Position numbers and translations under genes: made by a program. A stretch of 64,000 bases of DNA, taken from contig NC_090128.1 in the NCBI RefSeq assembly GCF_040581485.1, positions 41,880,931-41,944,930 on the forward strand, given 5' to 3'. Positions 54,431-63,463 of the stretch are shown here, in pieces (position 1 is the stretch's first letter; each line of letters begins with the position of its first letter). Source of the DNA: Linepithema humile (Eukaryota; Arthropoda; Insecta; Hymenoptera; Formicidae). The notes beneath the pieces are model-generated. The model ran no database searches. It worked only from the letters and a program-made list of their open reading frames with translations, and was not told where the DNA came from.

Positions 54431-55767
54431 ATGTCCTTTCTTCATACACATTCAAACGAGTGCTTAAAGAGTGAACTCGATCTCTTTTCTTTACCGCCTA
54501 CACAAACCAGCATCGAGAGATCGCAATGGATTTATTACAAACCCGTAACGTCGCTCGCGGACGACGCGCCTATAGAATTCGTCATACCCGGCCATGGGGA
54601 AGATTATCTAGATCTCACACACACCATGTTGAGTCTTCGCGTACGCGTAGAATCTTCCCCCTAGCAGGAGGCGGTACCGCCGCTGGCACCCCCGAGTTCA
54701 AAGTAGGCCCTGTAAATCATTTACTGCATTCCATGTTCAACCAAATCGACATATATTTCAATCAAAAACTCGTGTCACCCCCAAACAACGCTTACGCGTA
54801 TCGGGCTTACATCGAGGCGTTATTAAATTATTCTTCACCCGCAAAAAACTCCCATCTGACCTCCTGCTTGTGGGACGCGGATACCCCGGGCTTAATGGAC
54901 GCTCTCCTAGAGTCGCAAGCCACGAATCAGGCACTCGTGAGACGCTCGCGTTACATTCGAGACGGACAGGCGTTAGATCTCATAGGGCATCTTCACTGCG
55001 ACGTTTTCAATCAGGATAAATTCCTAATCAACGGGGTGGAAGTTAGAATGAGGCTCGTTCGCTCGAAAGATTCGTTTTGCCTCATGGAATCTAATTCGGT
55101 GTCAAAAATACGTCTTCTAGACGCTAGTCTGCTCGTTAGAAGAGCAAAGATAAGCCCCGGTGTGTTACTCTCGCACGCGAGAATGTTGAGTAAAACCACC
55201 GCCAAATATCCTCTCACAAAAGTCGAGGTTAAAACATTTACGATTCACGCCGGACTCGTAGGAGAATCGATAGATAATGTAATACTCGGACAACTGCCGA
55301 AACGTGTAATAGTCGGCTTTGTCGATAACAGAGCGTTTAATGGCGATAGAAAATTGAATCCGTTTAATTTCAAAAACTACGGTATAAATTTCTCTTCTCT
55401 GTATGCCGATGGTATGCAAATTCCCAGTAGGCCGTTACAACCGAACTTCTCGAAAGACGAAAAGCTTTACGTCGAAGCCTACCACACGCTCTTCTCGGGA
55501 ACCGGCATTCACTTCTTGAACGAGGGAAATTCTATAAGTAGAGAGGATTATGCCCAGGGCTACACTCTTTTCGCTTTTGATCTTACCCCCGACTTGTCCG
55601 CTCATTGCGCCGGACATTGGAATCTCGCGAAACATGGTAGTTTGCGATTAGAAGTGAAATTTGATAAGGCGCTTACCACGACCGTTAATTGTATCGTTTA
55701 TGCTGAGTTCGACAATATTCTAGAAATAGACTCCTCTCGACAAGTTATCGTCGATTTTGGCGGTTAG
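54431..55767 (+). CDS. Polinton major capsid protein, with a frameshift (right arm)
   Basis: Double-jelly-roll capsid protein of the F54H12.2-like type. The N-terminal 77 codons (start 54431, SFLHTHSNECLKSELDLF) end at TAG 54662-54664. The remaining ~365 codons (KVGPVNHLLHSMFNQIDIYF, NAYAYRAYIEALLNY, HTLFSGTGIHFLN) follow in the -1 frame to 55767. The change occurs at the C-run 54657-54661, just before the stop, and is the same in both arms. Either a shared mutation or ribosomal slippage could explain it. The nested 413-codon frame starting at 54526 has a wrong-frame N-terminus. Size and order fit Polinton capsid proteins. Confidence 0.87.
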
Positions 55768-55841
55768 GTTTTTATAACGTCAAACCCCCCACCTCTACTA
55801 CTACTACTACGTACATTTTTCCCTAACGTCTGTTTTCTTAA

Positions 55842-56915
55842 ATGACGTGTAAAGCAACGGAAAGAGATTCAGTTTTGTTCGAGACGCGAACGGCGTCGCT
55901 TCGTTTGAAAAGAAAAAGCGAGTACTTGGACATAACCATGGATATAGTCATCGATATACAGGGTTTCCGCGATGCCGACGAGAAGTTTATTCCGAAAGAA
56001 GTGGCTGTTGTCGCGCTTAACTCCGCAATCATCGGACACTGGATTATGACGCCTCCCTATCCCTTTGACGATTTACCTGAAAAATCGAGACGAGAAAACA
56101 ACTGGCTTTCGCGAAATTATCACGGAATCGAGTGGTTCGATGGCGAAACCGATCTTAAATGTTTCGTAATACAACTGCGAGAAATAACACGTCGAGTGCG
56201 CTACATCTATAGCAGGGGGCAAGAAAAGGCCCGCTATCTGAGGCGTCTACTTTCCAGAAACGTATATAATTTAGAAGGAATTTCTCCGGCGTTTAAAAAT
56301 TTGCCGGAAGACAAAGAGAGCGGACATCGGTGCTCTCACCACGGTTTTCGATTTTGCTCTACAGACAAATTTCTTTGCGCGTTACGCAACGCCGGCAAAT
56401 TGAAACGTTGGATAGGCGCTCAAAACACCAGCAGTGAGTGTAGCATCGTTTCGAGCTGCGATGATCTTTCTCGTGAAAATTGGAGCATAAGCGAAAAAGC
56501 TGACAGCGGCGTTTTTATGAAAAAGAATAAAAATCTCGATATAATTCGCAATATCGAGGCGTGGCGTACGGAAAAAAAAGAAGAAGAAGAAGAAGAAGAC
56601 AAGAATCAATCACGTAATTACATTGCAAAAGATATATCGTGTGTGAAGAAAGAAGAATATCCTACCGATAGCAACGCTCAACAAACCATCTCCGCACAAT
56701 CATTCGAGAACGTCTACTCTACGCGTAAGGAGATAAACCCCTGCGACTCTACTATACAAATAATTCCTCGCGCACGAGCACCGTCTTGTTACGCGACAAA
56801 TGAACTCGTTGGAAATCTTACACGCGTTGCGTCGTCTCAATGTCAGATATGTGGGAGTCTATCCTGCCGACAGACTACCGAGGGTGTGGACGAGGTCGAC
56901 AGCCATTGTCGCTAA
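55842..56915 (+). CDS. Polinton 357-residue protein of unknown function (right arm)
   Basis: Seen: MDIVIDIQGFRDADEKFIPKE (about residues 32-52), a conserved block in proteins of insect Polinton-like elements, then basic helices (VRYIYSRGQEKARYLRRLL), a cysteine/histidine cluster (CSHHGFRFC), and a C-terminal acidic/low-complexity region (KKEEEEEEDKNQ) ending with CQICGSLSCR. The first block resembles the start of RNase H-fold nucleases, with an aspartate after a hydrophobic strand, so a nuclease-like role is possible but unproven. The last 116 bp overlap the protease gene in another frame. The alternative is a structural accessory protein. Confidence 0.6.
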   Translation: MTCKATERDSVLFETRTASLRLKRKSEYLDITMDIVIDIQGFRDADEKFIPKEVAVVALNSAIIGHWIMTPPYPFDDLPEKSRRENNWLSRNYHGIEWFDGETDLKCFVIQLREITRRVRYIYSRGQEKARYLRRLLSRNVYNLEGISPAFKNLPEDKESGHRCSHHGFRFCSTDKFLCALRNAGKLKRWIGAQNTSSECSIVSSCDDLSRENWSISEKADSGVFMKKNKNLDIIRNIEAWRTEKKEEEEEEDKNQSRNYIAKDISCVKKEEYPTDSNAQQTISAQSFENVYSTRKEINPCDSTIQIIPRARAPSCYATNELVGNLTRVASSQCQICGSLSCRQTTEGVDEVDSHCR

Positions 56916-57321
56916 TACAGACGAGCATGATCGCCCCGGAAGACACTGGGTCGCCTTCTACATCGACGAGCACGGTACCGGCACATATTTCGATAGTTAC
57001 GGAATCCCGCCACACTCGGATCAACGATTTCATCTGCGACTTCGACGAAATTCCACCATGTATCGATGGAACACCGTGCAGCTACAAGGATTTTTTTCGC
57101 AAACATGCGGCCAATATTGTTGCGTGTTTCTTTACTATTTGTCTCTTGGTTACAACCTTGAGCAATTTCTTCGTCTTTTCACCGATGATTATAACCAAAA
57201 CGACAGACTGATAGTATGCTTATATCGCAAAATTTTTCATTGTAAAAAAAATGAGCAAACGAAAGTACGTACAAGTACTTGTTGTAATATTCAACAATGT
57301 ATTTTTAAAAATTTCAAATAA
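56800..57321 (+). CDS. Polinton adenain-like cysteine protease (right arm)
   Basis: A maturation protease that would process capsid proteins. The catalytic layout of adenain is complete: His49 in GRHWVAFYID, Asp65 in TYFDSYG, Gln96 and Cys103 in QGFFSQTCGQYCC, with the Gln-Cys distance of seven. 173 residues; the tail after about 150 is basic and variable. The start at 56800 overlaps the preceding gene and gives the N-terminus usual for this family (MNSLEILHAL). Protein identical to the left arm copy. All catalytic residues are intact, although the neighbouring capsid gene is frameshifted. Confidence 0.9.
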   Translation: MNSLEILHALRRLNVRYVGVYPADRLPRVWTRSTAIVANTDEHDRPGRHWVAFYIDEHGTGTYFDSYGIPPHSDQRFHLRLRRNSTMYRWNTVQLQGFFSQTCGQYCCVFLYYLSLGYNLEQFLRLFTDDYNQNDRLIVCLYRKIFHCKKNEQTKVRTSTCCNIQQCIFKNFK

Positions 57322-57876
57322 AACATTTTATTTTATATATTTAACATTTCTCGATGCATGCTTTGAAATAATATTTGTAATTCATACATTAATGTATACT
57401 TTTATCATTTATAATTAAATTTGATTCTATTGAAAATCATAAAATGTATAAACTTTATTTTGTCAGTTCAATTATGTATTCTTAAGAAAAAATTCCAAAT
57501 AAACGATTTTGTATTCCATTTCTCGTGTTTGTTTCCTTCCTCTTTTCGCATGTTCCTGCACTCGACAATCCTTACAGCGCGCTCAATCCGCGGGGTGGCT
57601 CATTCCGTTCACGAGATATCGCTGCCACCTTAACCAGCATGCCGAATATCAGACTAAAAGTCGTCCGATCATTCGTCGCTGCGTTCTTTTGTTCGCTATA
57701 CCGGCGCACGCTCTATACCGTTTGCACCCCCTTAGTCGTCATCTCGTCGAATATCGGTCTAGCAGAATCCACCGTTTGACTCCGTCGTTCTTTTGTTCTC
57801 CCATACTTGCCCGCTCACAGGTCGTAGTTCTATCATCCCCCGCTCGACACCTTGGCGATGTTTGTTTACATTTCCC

Positions 57877-58412
57877 ATACCTGCCAGAGAGTCCGGGGTA
57901 CCTCATATAGACGCGGCTCCACCATAAATACGCTCCTTCACGAGGCGACTGTGTGACGTCGTTTGTTTTGATGCTCCATACCTGCCAGAGAGTCCGGGGT
58001 ACCTCATGTAGACGCGGCCCTACCATAAATACGACCCTTCGCGAGGCGACTGTGTGACGTCGTTTGTTTTGACGTCCCATACCTGCCAGAGAGTCCGGGG
58101 TACCTCATGTAGACGCGGCCCCACCATAAATACGACCCTTCGCGAGGCGACTGTGTGACGTCGTTTGTTTTGACGTCCCATACCTGCCAGAGAGTCCGAG
58201 GTACCTCATGTAGACGCGGCTCCACCATAAATACGTCCCTTCCCTTCACGGACTAGAGGCGACTGTGTGACGTCGTTTGTTTTGATGTCCCATACCTGCC
58301 TGAGAGTCCGGGGTACCTCATGTAGACGCGGCTCCACCATAAATACGTCCCTTCCCTTCACGGACTAGAGGCGACTGTGTGACGTCGTTTGTTTTGATAC
58401 CCCATACCTGCC
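57877..58412. repeat. Subterminal tandem repeats of the Polinton (right arm)
   Basis: Mirror of 40265-40800: three 101-bp units, then two 112-bp units, each with the CCATACCTGCC phrase that also forms the terminus. Two base differences from the left arm were noticed, at about 58096 (C against the mirrored T/A) and 58200. Confidence 0.88.
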
Positions 58413-58441
58413 AGGTCCCATACCTGCCAGGCCCCATAGCT

Positions 58442-58731
58442 ATAAATACGACCCTACGACTTATTTCATTTGATCTATAGGTAGCCATGCGGACTAGGAC
58501 CAGGACTAGAAACCCAGCGATCCAGGTTCGAACCCGGTTTGGATTTTCTCAATTCGGAAAAAAATAAAAAGTTTACGTCATCCCGCGCCTGCCATAAATA
58601 CGACCCTACGACTTATTTCATTAGATCTATAGGTAGCCCAGCAGACTAGGACCAGGACTAGAAATCCAGCGATCCAGGTTCGAACCCCGTTTGGATTTTC
58701 TCAATTCGAAAAAATAAAAATTTCCGCCATC
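58442..58731 (+). repeat. Two subterminal units with a tRNA-like sequence (right arm)
   Basis: Mirror of 39946-40235. On the plus strand the outer unit reads TAGCCCAGCAG (about 58634) then GGTTCGAACC (about 58677), matching pol III A and B boxes with normal spacing. The anticodon-like loop CTAGAAA closes on a 4-of-5 bp stem. Confidence 0.55.
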
Positions 58732-58896
58732 TTGTCAACATCCGCCATCTTGTTTACCCGTAGCCGCCATCTTTTTTTTCCCATCCCGTCAGAGAGGAGT
58801 GGGGGAATGTTTTGGCGCCAGACCCACCGCGGGGGGCCTAGACGGGGTAGGTGGTGGGGGTTTGTTGTGACGGCCCATACCTGCCAACATACTACT

Positions 58897-58902
58897 GTCG
58901 CA
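58897..58902. other. Polinton target-site duplication, right copy (GTCGCA)
   Basis: Exact repeat of 39775-39780 directly after the terminal ...ACTACT at 58896. Removing the element and one copy joins the two flanks without a gap. Confidence 0.95.
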
Positions 58903-59583
58903 CTTATCGCCGTTGCATTATTAAAGATATTGTTTCTAACGTATTCGTTCGTGCGGCGCGTCAATCCGCGCCTGGCGCCCAATCCTATAAGCATTACCGT
59001 ATAACTGAGAGAATAATAAATAGAGCAACAAGGTTTTGCACGCCTACCGGCGGGTGAGCTTCTGCTCGACGGAAAAGTTGTCGCAAGTTTTAGAAGCTTA
59101 GTTTATGAAAAATAACTGTGTGTTAAGTTGCACAAATAAAGCGACTGCTATAAAATCTTTTATCATATCAATTATTTTGTCGGAACTTTTCAGAATTCTT
59201 GTATTTTAAATTCTAATATTCTTTTTTATCCGTGAAGTTATTTACGCAAAATATACAAAATTTCTCTTTTCTAACTTTTTGAAACAAAGTCTGTACGTAA
59301 CTGTGTAAGTAAATAATTATTATTACGTCGTTTTAGGCAAAATAAATTACATTGTTGAACAAAAATACCAAACTGCTCAAAATTGTCAAAAGTTACTTTA
59401 TTTCTATTTGTTATGAGATTTACTTCAAAAAATCTCAAATACATTTTTTGCAAAAAACACTTATAAAATATTTATTCGTGACGTAGTAATAATTTGTTAT
59501 ATCCACAATATAAAGACTTAATAAATTGTTTAATTACTGCAAACATAGTCGATGATCTTTTCATATTTGAAATCATTTTTCAG
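58903..59583. other. No gene recognised; intron of the M1-like pseudogene
   Basis: The right flank of the Polinton has GC-richer bases to about 59090 (TCGTGCGGCGCGTCAATCCG) that could be part of an older insertion into which the Polinton jumped. From there to the acceptor CAG at 59583 the DNA is AT-rich with no gene. Confidence 0.45.
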
Positions 59584-59746
59584 AGAAGCTGATATTATTC
59601 ATAACGAAACCTCGGATCCCGTTGGACATAAAATAAAAGTGTCATACTTAATAACATATCAAATAGTATCTCTTTGGTATAATGATGTGTTGCTGTGGTC
59701 AAAACCAGGTTTCGTTAGATTGCTTGCAACTTATATCTACCATCAG

Positions 59747-60788
59747 GTTGTTATAAATTCTTATTATTGATATACTACATTTAGTAAATATTTATATTTG
59801 CGCGATTAGATCCAATCGTCTTGACTTTGACATACGTTACCAAAACCAAGTGTTCTGAGTAACAAAAAAAAAATTTTCGTCGTTTATTATTTATTAAAAA
59901 ATTATTAACGAAAGAAATTTACCGAATAGAACGTAATTTGATGACACCATCTATATTAAATAAAGGAAACTCTTATTGTTAGCAGATTGATTTATTTAAA
60001 CATGGTAAATTGAATGCGTAACAAAAAAAGAACTCTGCCTCTCTCTTTCTCTACATCCTCATCCCGAGAAAACCTTATCTCATACCCAATTCCAATATCT
60101 TTCGGAGAAGAGTTGAGTGCGGAGCCCCTTCCCCTCTTATATCCTCGAATTTGTTTGTAATAATTATTCCTTCATTGTAAAGCAAGTGATAATGATCTAT
60201 AATGGGTGTGTATGCATATATGTTACTTTTTGACACCAAGGACATAATTTTTCGTCTTACATTTGATACAAATATATGATTAAATTTTCATTATTGTATA
60301 TCAAATACAACAATTCATGACGCAACAATTTATGACGCTATAAATTTATAACAAAAACTGCGTACTTCATATTACTTTTATAACACAAGTGAAAGAAAAA
60401 TATTTGCTACATGACGACAAGATATGACCTTTCCTCGAAACTTCTGGACAGGAAAAAAATTAGAAGAACTTTATTTGAAGTGCTAATTTTAATTGTTAAT
60501 AACTTTTTATATTGTCCAAAGCTTTTAAACATAGAGTGACGACTAAACCCATACATCAATTTACCACGTTTAAATAAATAAATCTGTTAAGAGTTTATTC
60601 TGTTTAATATACGTAAATGTTAGAAAATATTATATATTGTATTCATTAAATTTCTTTCGTTAATAGCTATTTAATAAACAATAGATTTTATAATAAAAAA
60701 AGCTTATTTGCAACGATCAGTCGTGTTGTATTGCTTTAAATTGTAATTTGTTGATTAAATATTTATTTTATTATTTAAAATTTTTCAG
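59747..60788. other. Intron C-D of the M1-like pseudogene, no gene
   Basis: AT-rich sequence between GT at 59747 and CAG at 60788. A ~35-bp pyrimidine-rich stretch (CTCTGCCTCTCTCTTTCTCTAC) lies near 60031. Nothing else is recognisable. Confidence 0.5.
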
Positions 60789-61019
60789 ATTCCTCCGGAT
60801 TATGACATAATAAATTTATTTATCGTGGAAACACAACGGGATTCTTTTCTCTTTGATACTCCTTCTAATGCAAATGAAATGAATTCACTCTTAGCTATCT
60901 TCTAGATCATATAAAAAGTAAGTTAGGAAAATATATCTAAAAGCCTACAAATGATTAAAGTAAATATAATTAAATAATACTGTTAAATAATACGTACATT
61001 TTTATATTTTATAAAAGAA

Positions 61020-61492
61020 TATAGATATTCTTCTTTACAATTTTGAATTTGTTGTATGGAATTTTTTTGCCGAGAATCCAGTATAATATATTCTCTCCAT
61101 GAATGACCATCTATGTCGTCTGTGTGAATGTCGTGGAGTAAACGGATATATTCAATATCTATGGGATGATTAGCAATCTACAAAATAAATGTTTCAAAAA
61201 TATATGTAGTATACGTAATGTAACGTTCTTTGCCGTTAAAAATGGTGTTAATGCTGTTGCTGAAATAATTACATCATCTAAAAACAATTTCACTGAATCT
61301 TCTGTGCGTCCAGACAATACCACAAGTCTTGGTAAATCATCAGTAGGTGCTCCATTATCAATCTTTTTTTTGACATTCCATTGTAATAGCATGTGAGCAT
61401 TGGCTCCACCGAAACCGAAAGAATTTATGCCTACATAACCATTTTTAAGCGGCATTGCTTCTGTGATGACGCGAATGCTTCCATCCATTAAT
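61020..61492 (-). pseudogene. Second FAS-like fragment (end of ketoacyl synthase and linker)
   Basis: Exon 61492-61273 reads MDGSIRVITEAMPLKNGYVG, then NSFGFGGANAHMLLQW, the C-terminal ketoacyl-synthase box with its histidine, then DDLPRLVVLSGRTEDSVKLF. Borders are good: acceptor TTCCAG at 61493, donor GATGAT|GTAATT at 61273. Exon 61177 to about 61020 continues in frame with HPIDIEYIRLLHDIHTDDID and ILDSRQKNSI of the linker. No following exon is seen. It lies upstream, in the minus-strand sense, of the FAS 5' exons at 7-12.5 kb, so it cannot be a later exon of that gene in the present order. Confidence 0.75.
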
Positions 61493-61867
61493 CTGGAACA
61501 AAATATAAAATTTTTTCTCAAACTACATTAATATAGCTATAGAAATACGTAGGGGATTTTGAAAATATTTATTTTTGTTAAATTGGCGAGCATTTGAAAA
61601 AAAAAGTTCATTTTACTACCAAAAAACGGGCACTTATTTGTACCTAAAAAATCGAAATATTAACTTATCGAAAATCGGCTACGTATTTCTATGCGGAATG
61701 TTGTTTTAAAGATGTAATATTAATTTGGAGTGAAAAATAGAAAATTGTTTGAGTTATGCTGCGTGCCGATTTGAAAAAACGTGTTTCGAGAAAAACGCGT
61801 TTAAAGTTTTGACTCGTGTTTCGAACATGATAAAATAAAAAATTTAATTATTAAAAATTTTTTACCT

Positions 61868-63092
61868 TTAATCTGCTATTCCAGCACCATAAAGCTGACC
61901 TTTCAGGTTGCTAAACTCCTCCTCGTTTTCTTTCCTGGACGCTTTTATGCTGGAGCGAGCCTCTTTCGCTGCGTCCGTCAAAGAGCGCTCCGCGCATTGT
62001 ATTCGAGCAGCGTACGTCTCTAAGCAAAAGTTGTAGGATTGTGGTCCAATGTTTATGTCCATCACTTTCATTATTCTTAAAACGTTTATCAGTCCATCAT
62101 TAAAATTACAAACAGCAATGTCACTTGCTATTTGTAATATTTTCTTTCCGCTTGAATAATTTTTAGGAGCCAAGTGCCAGACTGTAGAATTAAAACTTTC
62201 GTTGCTGTTCTGCGTATAGCCTCCCAAGCAACGATTCAGCAACTTGTCACGGCTCAAATCCTCGTAGATTGGTCTGATGGCTTCAAAAACTTTGTTCGAT
62301 AGTGCCGGTTTATGATGAAAGGAGTCTAAGGAACCCGTTGCTTGCGCCTTCTTCCATTCGCACCAAGACTCTGAGCATTTTTCGTGCTGTGGATTTTCGT
62401 CAGTTGACATTTTATGAAATAATGTCGCCCAGATTTCATTTCTCATATTTTCCAACGAGTTTGAATTCCGTCGAATGGCCAAGCCATAATAAATTGTTAA
62501 CTGATCAATTAATTTCATAGTTAATTTTCCTTTTCCTCCAAGATTTTTTGTTTTTTTTTCTCAAATTTCTCAACCGAGTGCCCATTCGTTTTTGTACATG
62601 ATCAATACATTCTTTTTTTGACACTTCAAAATTTTCATACGGTTTTGCATTCAATATCCCCTTGAAAGTTTTACTGTCACCATCACCTATATAATTTGCG
62701 TATTTAAGTCCGTGTAAAGCTTTGGAACGTTGAAACATCTCGATGACAGCATCTACCTCCATTTTACCCGATGAGCCTTCATGGTTCGACTGACATTGAT
62801 CGGCATGAGTTTCGAGCCATTCTTCATACTCAGCAGTATCTAATTTATTTTTCCAGTGCTCGCAAGCTTTATAGTATTTTGATTTCACTTCAATGTCAAC
62901 AATTTTCCCTGTAAACCATCCGATCAATGATGTGATCCCGAAAAGAGACGAAAATCCTTGTTTTCTCCAGGAACCATCACCAGATACAGTTATTCCTGTA
63001 TGCAATCCATTTTCTTCACTTTTCTTCTTCTCATCTTCTGCTGCCTTTTTCATACTACAATCTCGCACAGCTTTCGTAGCGATCAAAATCAA
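61868..63092 (-). pseudogene. Mutator-like (Mutsu-type) transposase, frameshifted and 5' truncated
   Basis: The frame from 63092 reads TGITVSGDGSWRKQGFSSLF and GKIVDIEVKSKYYKACEHW, the core of Mutator-like transposases of arthropods, then KMEVDAVIEMF, YIGDGDSKTFKGI and ECIDHVQKRMGTRLRN. At an A-run near 62555-62565 it shifts; from 62518 the second frame reads LIDQLTIYYGLAIRRN, RPIYEDLS, CLGGYTQNSNESFN and ends GQLYGAGIAD at 61868, the usual C-terminus. The N-terminal third of the family is missing: at 63081 it runs into the satellite dimer. It is therefore inactive. Confidence 0.82.
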
Positions 63093-63463
63093 GAGACACG
63101 GTAGTGTCTCGCGCCAAGTTCACGCGCAGCGCGCAACGCAAGCGCAAGACCGACCGTGTATCTTTACGCGAGCCCGAAAGTTGAGACGAGCCGAGATTAT
63201 CGGATCTCGATAACGGCTGGGCCGATTGAGTTGGCAATAGGCTCAATCGATAGCGCATACCCAAATTACATAATCAAAATCAAGAGACACGGTAGTGTCT
63301 CGCGCCAAGTTCACGCGCAGCGCGCAACGCAAGCGCAAGACCGACCGTGTATCTTTACGCGAGCCCGAAAGTTGAGACGAGCCGAGATTATCGGATCTCG
63401 ATAACGGCTGGGCCGATTGAGTTGGCAATAGGCTCAATCGATAGCGCATACCCAAATTACATA
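63082..63463. repeat. 191-bp satellite-like tandem dimer
   Basis: Two apparently identical 191-bp units (from ATCAAAATCAAGAGACACGG, at about 63082 and 63273). Each contains a small hairpin GAGACAC-GGTA-GTGTCTC and a GC-rich core with GCGCGCAACGCAAGCGC. The dimer cuts the N-terminal coding part of the Mutator-like gene. The open frames across it repeat with the unit and are not genes. Confidence 0.9.

Larger units (their letters stand above)
39781..58896. mobile_element. Palindromic Polinton/Maverick element, 19,116 bp
   Basis: Both outer ends are AGTAGTATGTTGGCAGG reading inward, consistent with the 5'-AG ends of Polintons, flanked by GTCGCA duplications. Every feature of the left arm pairs with the right at coordinates summing to 98677, without a single net indel, so the arms are 39781-49303 and 49374-58896 (9,523 bp each) around a 70-bp unpaired spacer. 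I noticed only five base differences between arms. Nine genes per arm are transcribed outward. Gene content (packaging ATPase, adenain-like protease, DDE integrase, double-jelly-roll capsid, penton-like protein) is that of a Polinton, except that the protein-primed DNA polymerase B is absent from both arms. It lies in an intron of the M1-like pseudogene. Confidence 0.95.
31494..60905 (+). pseudogene. M1-aminopeptidase-like pseudogene with TE-filled introns
   Basis: M1 aminopeptidases are membrane-bound zinc peptidases. Four exons are readable: A 31494-31975 (hydrophobic start MLIATIALCTA, then HLPDYIILLHYYAKIRF), B 36997-37436 (ITARQLLPCWDETALNSTFK, KMxT-like and NSTETWGLIIHR), C 59584-59746 (the zinc-helix region), D 60789-60905 (PPDYDIINLFIV), with sound GT-AG borders and consistent phases. 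Lesions: in-frame TAA near 31704, a frameshift near 37110, and a stop at 60903. The GxMEN box reads STETW, the HExxH helix reads TYQIVSLW, and the distal glutamate is lost, so no peptidase activity is possible. Intron A-B holds a complete Copia; intron B-C holds a Copia fragment and the Polinton. The C-terminal half of a normal M1 protein was not found. Confidence 0.75.

Noticed and set aside
58620..58700. A functional tRNA gene in the Polinton subterminal unit
   Set aside because: A and B boxes and most of an anticodon arm are present, but no acceptor stem pairs and the T stem is imperfect.
39781..58896. The palindrome as a simple read or assembly artefact
   Set aside because: Both flanks differ, carry the same 6-bp duplication, the arms differ at several bases, the centre is asymmetric, and a host gene continues across. 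Raw reads are still needed, but an unbroken read-through artefact would mirror the flanks as well.
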